Shown: positions 29,184 through 33,709 of the stretch, piece after piece
How positions within the stretch are numbered: position 1 is the stretch's first letter
Layout of the letters: each line of letters begins with the position of its first letter
Assembly (NCBI GenBank): GCA_013349435.1
Contig: DUZQ01000032.1
Span: 1-33,709, forward strand
Direction of reading: 5' to 3'
DNA length: 33,709 nucleotides
Origin: Planctomycetota bacterium
Lineage (GTDB): Bacteria; Planctomycetota; Phycisphaerae; Sedimentisphaerales; Anaerohalosphaeraceae
Translations under genes and position numbers: made by a program
Notes under the pieces: generated by a model
Databases searched by the model: none
Told to the model about the DNA's origin: nothing
Seen by the model: the letters and a program-made list of their open reading frames with translations, nothing else

Positions 29184-29405
29184 TTACCCCTTATTAAATA
29201 ACGGCTCGAAATTGCCGCCCGTAGTTGTTTGCCCTAAATTTTGTTCGTATTCCACGTCATACGGTATTTCGCCGTGTTTTACCCGGTCCATCAACCTTAC
29301 GCCGTCCCTGTGCGCGGCCCGGTGCATCAAATATCCGGTCAATAAACCAAACCAAAACGACAACACAACAACCAATGCCGCAATCGCTATGATGTAATCG
29401 CTCAT
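29184..29405 (-). CDS. Single-span membrane peptide, 73 aa
   Basis: Starts MSDYIIAIAALVVVLSFWFGLL, one membrane helix with the N-terminus outside or inside undetermined, followed by a basic/His-containing soluble tail. ATG 29405 overlaps the large terminase stop as ATGA and has GGAGGAG 8 nt upstream. Rz/holin-like peptides have this size, yet nothing here proves a lysis role. Confidence 0.6.
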   Translation of the reverse strand: MSDYIIAIAALVVVLSFWFGLLTGYLMHRAAHRDGVRLMDRVKHGEIPYDVEYEQNLGQTTTGGNFEPLFNKG

Positions 29406-31126
29406 ACCGTCGTCTCCTCCCCCCAATCGTCGTCATCGCCCGGTTCCCACGGGTCTACGGCCCCGGAATAAGAAAGCTCAATATCGGGATCGCGATACCT
29501 GTCAAGATACGACGGATCGTCCGCATTGCCGGTTGTCGCCGGCAAAATGACCGGCCTCGGCGACCGTGGGCAATATATATCACCTATCATCGCCAAAAAC
29601 AGACCGAATAACAAATCGTCGTGCTTGCTCGGCCTGTGTATAGGTTTACCCATTTTATCATAAATGAACGTCCGCATCTCATTGACTATCACCTCAAATT
29701 GGATCAATATCGACTGCGTCCGCAAATAGGGTATGGTCTCGTGGACAAGCATGTGCCTTGTGGCCGTGGTTGTCCGGAAGCCTAAATTGTCGGTATCCTC
29801 CGGGTCGAAGGTTTCATCCTTGCCCCGCCGGTTGAAAATGCGATAGTATCCGGCATCGCGCAAAACCTGTAATACCATCATGCCCTGCGGGACCTCCGGG
29901 ACTACCCACGGACTCCCATAATGCTTAGCCGCACCAAGTACCTGTAAGCCCAAGTCCTTTTGTTCCATCCGCCCATGGAATATCGCCTTAATCCTCCTCA
30001 ACGACGGATGGCGGCTCAATACTACGACTCCGTCGTAATCCCGCTCGCTTTTGAGGTCCTTATCATCGCTTAACCTGTGCTCCCGCGTGTCCGCACCAAT
30101 AACGTGCTCCTCACCGCGTGGATCGTCCAGAACGGCCCATCCGTACCGTGAACCGCCCTGATTCTCCTCGAACGTGCCCGTGTGCGGATCGAATAAACCA
30201 TATCGAATATCGCTACGTATGTGCTTGGCCTGGAACTCGATGGTCTGTGCGTCAAATACCGGCGCTCCTGACGTTTGGAACGCCTCCAAATCCGTCGCCG
30301 GATACTCCTGCCGGAATACGTCGATGCGACCGTTTAACTCCTGAATTTTGAGCCGACGCCAATAAAGCTGGGCATCGGTAAGCGAGTGCAATTGGGCCTC
30401 TTGCCTCTCCTCCGGCGTGGCTTCGAAGCCGTCGGGCGGATCAACGGAATATTCGTTGAATTCGTACCACGGGAAAAAAACCGGCCTGAATCCGCGAAAA
30501 TCGCCTGAGCCAACCCGCTCCTTAGCCTCCATGTACGTATCGTAAAACGCGCCACCCATACCATTGGCCGTAGACTCCAAAATGATATACGTACCGGGAT
30601 CCTCCGGAACCATCTGATATAAGCCCGCCAATTGAGTGGCCGCATCGGACCAAAAAGCAACCTCGCTGCAATGCAAAAACCGGGCCTGGAACGACCGCCC
30701 AACTCCGACCTTGCCGGCGGTCTGGGCGTGAAAGGCCGATCTGTGCGGGTCGGAAAATATGATGGCCTTGCGATTGGTATTGTCGGTCGGTAATGGCTCG
30801 GGATGAGACGTGTGGTAGCGCTTGGCCATACCGAATATGACGTCGGTAGAATCGGCATCGACCGAAACCGCCATTGCATTAGTATTGGGCTGATGGTAAA
30901 CGTCGTGGAACGCCTCGGCCTCCGTCCACGTGGACCAACCAACCTGCCTCGGCTTCAGCAGGACAATCCGAACCGGCAAATTACGAGCTCGCTGCTGCTG
31001 CATCTCCGCATGGAGCAATAGCTGGCCGTTGTTCGGCGCCAATAAGCGAAAATGACCGCGCTTGTCGATGATATGCAGCTTAGCGGATATCCACGCGAGT
31101 CGGTTGTAGTCGGGTTCGATTATCAT
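29402..31126 (-). CDS. Terminase large subunit (ATPase and nuclease), 574 aa
   Basis: The ATPase shows KPRQVGWST (Walker A, 58-66), SEVAFW (154-159) as the Walker B-type segment and ESTANG (184-189) as coupling motif III. The nuclease half offers acidic residues Asp346 (GADTREH), Glu411 (PEV) and Asp503/504 (KHDDLLFG), the usual RNase-H-like triad positions. The enzyme pumps DNA into the procapsid and cuts the concatemer. Length is normal for the group. The start overlaps the previous stop as ATGA. Its neighbours (small terminase candidate upstream, portal downstream) agree. Packaging strategy cannot be deduced without phylogeny. Confidence 0.92.
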   Translation of the reverse strand: MIIEPDYNRLAWISAKLHIIDKRGHFRLLAPNNGQLLLHAEMQQQRARNLPVRIVLLKPRQVGWSTWTEAEAFHDVYHQPNTNAMAVSVDADSTDVIFGMAKRYHTSHPEPLPTDNTNRKAIIFSDPHRSAFHAQTAGKVGVGRSFQARFLHCSEVAFWSDAATQLAGLYQMVPEDPGTYIILESTANGMGGAFYDTYMEAKERVGSGDFRGFRPVFFPWYEFNEYSVDPPDGFEATPEERQEAQLHSLTDAQLYWRRLKIQELNGRIDVFRQEYPATDLEAFQTSGAPVFDAQTIEFQAKHIRSDIRYGLFDPHTGTFEENQGGSRYGWAVLDDPRGEEHVIGADTREHRLSDDKDLKSERDYDGVVVLSRHPSLRRIKAIFHGRMEQKDLGLQVLGAAKHYGSPWVVPEVPQGMMVLQVLRDAGYYRIFNRRGKDETFDPEDTDNLGFRTTTATRHMLVHETIPYLRTQSILIQFEVIVNEMRTFIYDKMGKPIHRPSKHDDLLFGLFLAMIGDIYCPRSPRPVILPATTGNADDPSYLDRYRDPDIELSYSGAVDPWEPGDDDDWGEETTV

Positions 31127-31488
31127 TGTTTTTTATTATCCGCCCATCTACGCAATTCGCTTATGAATCCGGGGAGCGCTATGAGATAGCCTTCACCAAC
31201 AAAACTGTCAAGCGGCCTGTTGCGCATGCCAACCAGAACATTTTCGTCGATGTGGTATAGCGCATTTCTACACTCGTTATTGTCGCCGTAGGAACGAGAA
31301 CACCTATATAGCAGGTCGATATTATCATGTTCAACCAACAACATTAAAGATTCACGAGCAGCCTCTTTGACTTCCTTACTCAATCTGGTTGCAATCCAGC
31401 TTCCTGGATTTTTCTTGTCCTCTGGTATAGATTTACGCCAGATAAACAGCTTGTCGGCTATTTCGCGTAGTTTGTCGGCTTCGTTCAT
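31123..31488 (-). CDS. Unknown protein, 121 aa, between zinc finger and terminase
   Basis: ATG 31488 is 2 nt after the stop of the 44-aa zinc-finger gene and is preferred to a longer in-frame opening that would overlap that gene entirely. The chain is helical and charged (MNEADKLREIADKLFIWRKS) with a central Leu-rich helix and a C-terminal GEGYLIALPGFISELRRWADNK. No known motif. The stop overlaps the terminase start as ATGA, so it is made with terminase. Confidence 0.55.
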   Translation of the reverse strand: MNEADKLREIADKLFIWRKSIPEDKKNPGSWIATRLSKEVKEAARESLMLLVEHDNIDLLYRCSRSYGDNNECRNALYHIDENVLVGMRNRPLDSFVGEGYLIALPGFISELRRWADNKKQ

Positions 31489-31490
31489 CT

Positions 31491-31625
31491 TCACTTGCCT
31501 TTGTCCGATTTCTTTTTCGGCAATATCTGGCCGATAAATTCTTGCGCAAACGCCTGATAGTCCTTGAGACAGCACCGCGAACTGCAATACCTGACCTCCC
31601 TACCACATTGCTTGCATTTAGCCAT
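31491..31625 (-). CDS. Tiny zinc-finger protein, 44 aa
   Basis: Starts MAKCKQCGREVRYCSSRCCL: C4, C7, C14, C18 and C19 form a C-x2-C...C-x3-C zinc-ribbon pattern, then a helix and a Lys-rich tail. The start overlaps the upstream stop as TAATG. It is a shortened paralogue of the next gene (same CKQCGR and YCS..C blocks) and lies beneath the size at which most gene finders report. Probably DNA- or RNA-binding; role unknown. Confidence 0.7.
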   Translation of the reverse strand: MAKCKQCGREVRYCSSRCCLKDYQAFAQEFIGQILPKKKSDKGK

Positions 31626-31951
31626 TAAGCCGCCACTCCCTCATATGCCGGATCGCCGGGAACCGTTACGCCTATGATCGTGCTGCCGTGCGGACCTGGT
31701 CGCGTACTGCGATGACCTTCCCACACATGACCGCGACTCTGAAGAAATGCCCATCGGTGCTCGGAGTATACATCAAGCGGACCGACTTCGTCAGGCACTT
31801 GCCGGCCGACTGTTACGGGTTGCCATGTTACGGGTTGCCTGTTACGGGTTGCCCGGTGAAATGCCTGTTTGCACGCCGCGCTACAATACTGCTTGGCAAC
31901 CTTACCCTCGACCTGTTCAATATCCCTACCGCATTGCTTGCATGTTGCCAT
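31625..31951 (-). CDS. Zinc-finger protein with repeat linker, 108 aa
   Basis: MATCKQCGRDIEQVEGKVAK leads to QYCSAACKQAFHRA: C4, C7, C24 and C28 form a small zinc ribbon. A linker (RNRQPVTWQPVTVG) is encoded by a 14-15-nt tandem repeat, and the C-terminal 45 residues are soluble (SEHRWAFLQSRGHVWEGH). The start overlaps the small terminase stop as TAATG. Such finger-plus-linker proteins probably bind nucleic acid; no more can be said. Confidence 0.65.
   Translation of the reverse strand: MATCKQCGRDIEQVEGKVAKQYCSAACKQAFHRATRNRQPVTWQPVTVGRQVPDEVGPLDVYSEHRWAFLQSRGHVWEGHRSTRPGPHGSTIIGVTVPGDPAYEGVAA
31802..31846. repeat. Three tandem copies of TGTTACGGGTTGCC
   Basis: On the plus strand the units are 15, 14 and 14+ nt, so the copies are not all in one frame of the minus-strand gene: two are read as QPVT, one as ATRNR. 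GTTAC is shared with the 12-nt repeats at 8891-8926. Confidence 0.75.
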
Positions 31952-32424
31952 TAACCTACCCTCTTGTTGACCTCGAATTGTATCGTCCTTGCCTTAGATT
32001 CGAGCTTATCCAATGCTTTAAGGGCCTCTTCCAGCTCCTCTCGCGTCGCCGGCTCACGGTCCGCAGGATTGCCCGCAGGCAAGATATCAAGGCCCAACAG
32101 CGCGTTTTGACCGGCAATAGCACCATTTGCAGCGGAAATCTGGCCCAACTGCAACGCCTTGGCATAATTGGCCTGATATTTTGCGACCTGCGTTTCTCGC
32201 GTGATTTCAAGCTTTTCCGCTGTTTTCGCCTCGCTTTTCGCCTTTTCCTGCCGCACCAACGCATTAATATTACATTCACTTACCCATTTATGGACGTATC
32301 CTGGACTTAAATGCGCCTTTTTTGCGGCTTCTGTTGGCTTAATACCTTGCATTAGACAGTCAAACACTATCCTTCGCGCCTCCGTTGTGAGCATTGCATC
32401 TTTGTCTAACTTCGGTTCAGTCAT
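31951..32424 (-). CDS. Probable terminase small subunit, 157 aa
   Basis: Residues about 15-50 form a helix-turn-helix (RRIVFDCLMQGIKPTEAAKKAHLSPGYVHKWV). A long helical middle follows (KAKSEAKTAEKLEITRETQ), then a basic, helical C-terminus (LDKLESKARTIQFEVNK). This matches small terminases, which bind packaging sites with an N-terminal winged-helix or helix-turn-helix region and oligomerise through the rest. ATG 32424 overlaps the upstream stop by 8 nt; ATG 32433 is possible. Position three genes ahead of the large terminase agrees. A transcriptional regulator is the alternative. Confidence 0.68.
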   Translation of the reverse strand: MTEPKLDKDAMLTTEARRIVFDCLMQGIKPTEAAKKAHLSPGYVHKWVSECNINALVRQEKAKSEAKTAEKLEITRETQVAKYQANYAKALQLGQISAANGAIAGQNALLGLDILPAGNPADREPATREELEEALKALDKLESKARTIQFEVNKRVG

Positions 32425-32611
32425 TATTACCATCAGCCTCGACTCTTGACATGGCCCGCAGAATGTAGCGGAATATAATAACCAATGGCACATAGGCAGC
32501 GGTAACCACAATCGCCAATATCACACGCTCATCAACACCTTTGCGCGCCAATAACATCGCCGCTGCCGACACAATTATGCTGCTCACTACTAATGCAATT
32601 ATTGATTTCAT
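32417..32611 (-). CDS. Two-span membrane peptide, 64 aa
   Basis: MKSIIALVVSSIIVSAAAMLLA and VILAIVVTAAYVPLVIIFRYIL are two clear membrane helices around a short charged turn (RKGVDER), with an acidic, soluble end. AAGGAC precedes ATG 32611. The hairpin resembles small holins, but neither an endolysin nor spanin is nearby. Confidence 0.6.
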   Translation of the reverse strand: MKSIIALVVSSIIVSAAAMLLARKGVDERVILAIVVTAAYVPLVIIFRYILRAMSRVEADGNND

Positions 32612-32633
32612 TGGTTCTGTCCTTTTTCAGTTA

Positions 32634-32876
32634 TTATTTTACACGCCAAAACGGCGCCCCTTCCTCTTTGAATATAGGCCTTCCTGATTTTTCAAAGCCC
32701 ACAATAGGTCTATGGCCCGGCGGCTCTATTCCGCCGTATAGTTTCCACCGGAGCCATTTCACGCAGTTATCTTTTTCGCGCAGCTCCTTCTTGTGCGCCT
32801 TTCTTAACCTATCTATCACGGCGCGCAGCGTGAGTTTCCGCATGGCATACTTTTGCTTTTCCGTTCTTTTAGTCAT
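32634..32876 (-). CDS. Small basic protein, 80 aa
   Basis: Starts MTKRTEKQKYAMRKLTLRAV with GGAAG 7 nt before ATG 32876; an in-frame upstream codon at 32906 has no site. Strongly basic first 45 residues, then WLRWKLYGGIEPPGH and a C-terminal GAPFWRVK. It could bind nucleic acid. Unrecognised. Confidence 0.5.
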   Translation of the reverse strand: MTKRTEKQKYAMRKLTLRAVIDRLRKAHKKELREKDNCVKWLRWKLYGGIEPPGHRPIVGFEKSGRPIFKEEGAPFWRVK

Positions 32877-32999
32877 TATTTGACTTCCAAATCGGTCTTT
32901 ACGCATTTTTCGCCCAAAAACACACTTTTTTAGCTCTGCTTATCATTTTATTACTTTTGCTTATAGGTTATGGCAAAAAAAAACGCTCCAGTTTCGATT

Positions 33000-33158
33000 C
33001 TAAGCCGTTTTTATTGATACTCGTGAATTATAGTCCGCTCCGATCATTTGCATATGAGCTTTCTCCGGACTTCCAGGCTCCAGCTCCAAATCGTCCGGCC
33101 AAAATCTATCGCGTTTGGGCTGCTCAAATAAATTACCCGTTTTGGCTCTGGGCGACAT
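33000..33158 (-). CDS. Possible small protein, 52 aa
   Basis: ATG 33158 to TAG 33002-33000. The product (MSPRAKTGNLFEQPKRDRFW...) has balanced, coding-like composition with an acidic centre (DDLELEPGS). No good ribosome site, so only moderate belief. Between 32877 and 32999 I see an AT-rich stretch with TTGCCA-N17-TAATAA on the minus strand and a U9 run after a weak stem, possible promoter and terminator, neither convincing. Confidence 0.4.
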   Translation of the reverse strand: MSPRAKTGNLFEQPKRDRFWPDDLELEPGSPEKAHMQMIGADYNSRVSIKTA

Positions 33159-33177
33159 CGTGTATATTTACCGTGCC

Positions 33178-33324
33178 TTAACATGCCCGCCTTTTGCCCT
33201 TAAGAATATCAGAAGCCAATCCTTCAAGGTACTTCTCCCTGTGCCTACCTTTAACCTCGTCCCAAGTTAACGGCTTCGACTTACTATTCGCTGCCGTTTT
33301 CCTGAATCCATTTTTCCGGCTCAT
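33178..33324 (-). CDS. Small basic protein, 48 aa
   Basis: ATG 33324 to TAA 33180-33178, product starting MSRKNGFRKTAANSKSKPLTWDEV and ending in KGKRRAC. GGGG lies about 9 nt upstream. Basic ends with a helical middle suggest nucleic-acid binding. Unknown family. Confidence 0.45.
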   Translation of the reverse strand: MSRKNGFRKTAANSKSKPLTWDEVKGRHREKYLEGLASDILKGKRRAC

Positions 33325-33347
33325 TCTTACAACCCCACTTAATCCTA

Positions 33348-33423
33348 ACTAACTAATTAGGTTTGATATTATTACTTAACTCTAAGGATCAATCAGACTC
33401 TTAAGGTACTATCATTAGTTAGT
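33348..33423. repeat. 10-bp inverted repeat ACTAACTAAT / ATTAGTTAGT
   Basis: Perfect arms at 33348-33357 and 33414-33423 bracket a 56-bp AT-rich gap between two small genes. A weak TTGATC-N15-TAATAT lies between the arms on the minus strand. It could be an operator or origin-type element. Confidence 0.45.
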
Positions 33424-33615
33424 GTCTGATGTGCCAGCATTTGCCCTAACTTGCTGCCGTACAATGCTTGGGGACGAACAACAAACGTTTTCGGTATTTT
33501 GCAACCTATTTTGTTTGTGTCCGGGCACTTTTGTCATCCTTAAAGGCAACCGTATTCGAGCGTCAATATCATAGCTCATTGCACGGTCACAATGCTCCAT
33601 GCTCTTATTTGCCAT
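33415..33615 (-). CDS. Possible small protein, 66 aa
   Basis: ATG 33615 with AGGCGG 3-6 nt upstream, TAA-type end near 33415. The product starts MANKSMEHCDRAMSYDIDAR, is basic, and has no recognised motif. The first candidate gene at the right edge. Confidence 0.4.
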   Translation of the reverse strand: MANKSMEHCDRAMSYDIDARIRLPLRMTKVPGHKQNRLQNTENVCCSSPSIVRQQVRANAGTSDTN

Positions 33616-33633
33616 TTTCCGCCTGTTAGGCTA

Positions 33634-33690
33634 CATCAGGGCAAGAATGATATCTCTTGCAAGATATTTCCCTCCCGGTTCTAACCGGGA
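33634..33690. repeat. Palindromes at the right edge
   Basis: TCCCGGTT-CT-AACCGGGA (33673-33690) is a perfect 8-bp inverted repeat, preceded by an imperfect ATATC...GATAT palindrome (about 33649-33667). No reading frame crosses this stretch on the minus strand. An operator region for the genes to its left is plausible. Confidence 0.45.
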
Positions 33691-33709
33691 AATGCGTGTT
33701 TGCCTTTTA

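Overview
This window reads as part of a tailed, short-tailed (podovirus-like) bacteriophage genome, or an uncultivated viral contig. Every gene I can support lies on the minus strand, so transcription runs from high to low coordinates. Genes are packed with ATGA and TAATG stop/start overlaps and purine-rich ribosome binding sites, and the standard bacterial code works throughout. I see no integrase, repressor, replication, polymerase or lysis gene, no tRNA and no host gene, so lifestyle and host cannot be told from this window.

In transcription order: (1) 33.7-31.1 kb holds small early-side genes, two tiny zinc-finger proteins and a probable small terminase. (2) 31.1-22.0 kb is packaging and head: large terminase, membrane peptide, structural protein, portal, a terminator-bearing gap, scaffold, major capsid, two Cys-containing structural proteins and a probable head-tail adaptor. 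(3) 22.0-8.2 kb is a ~14 kb accessory block inserted between the adaptor and the tail fibre. (4) 8.1-1 kb is tail and ejection: tail fibre, beta-propeller tail nozzle, small fibre protein, a GNAT-like protein, two internal-protein candidates and the first 950 codons of a giant protein running off the left edge.

The accessory block is the interesting part. It encodes a NeuB/PseI-type nonulosonate synthase, a PseB-type nucleotide-sugar dehydratase, a class III PLP aminotransferase with an AT-hook tail, a GNAT acetyltransferase, a short aldo/keto reductase, a SpsF-type cytidylyltransferase, a GT-B-like surface-carbohydrate protein with a zinc-knuckle tail and a FemAB-like transferase. Together they look like a phage-encoded route to a CMP-activated nonulosonic-acid-like sugar and its transfer. 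Mixed among them are a T4-type 5' polynucleotide kinase and a small Rnl2-like RNA ligase (RNA repair), a tandem pair of unknown ~290-aa paralogues and many Cys-rich or membrane mini-proteins. The sugar synthase overlaps the adaptor stop codon, tying sugar synthesis to virion genes. A reasonable inference is glycosylation of the virion, or remodelling of the host surface glycan.

Regulation is partly visible: TTGACA-N16 promoters at 19651-19678 and 8187-8214, an attenuator-like leader with two competing foldings at 19541-19637, a 12-nt repeat array at 8889-9138 and an intrinsic terminator at 26231-26272.
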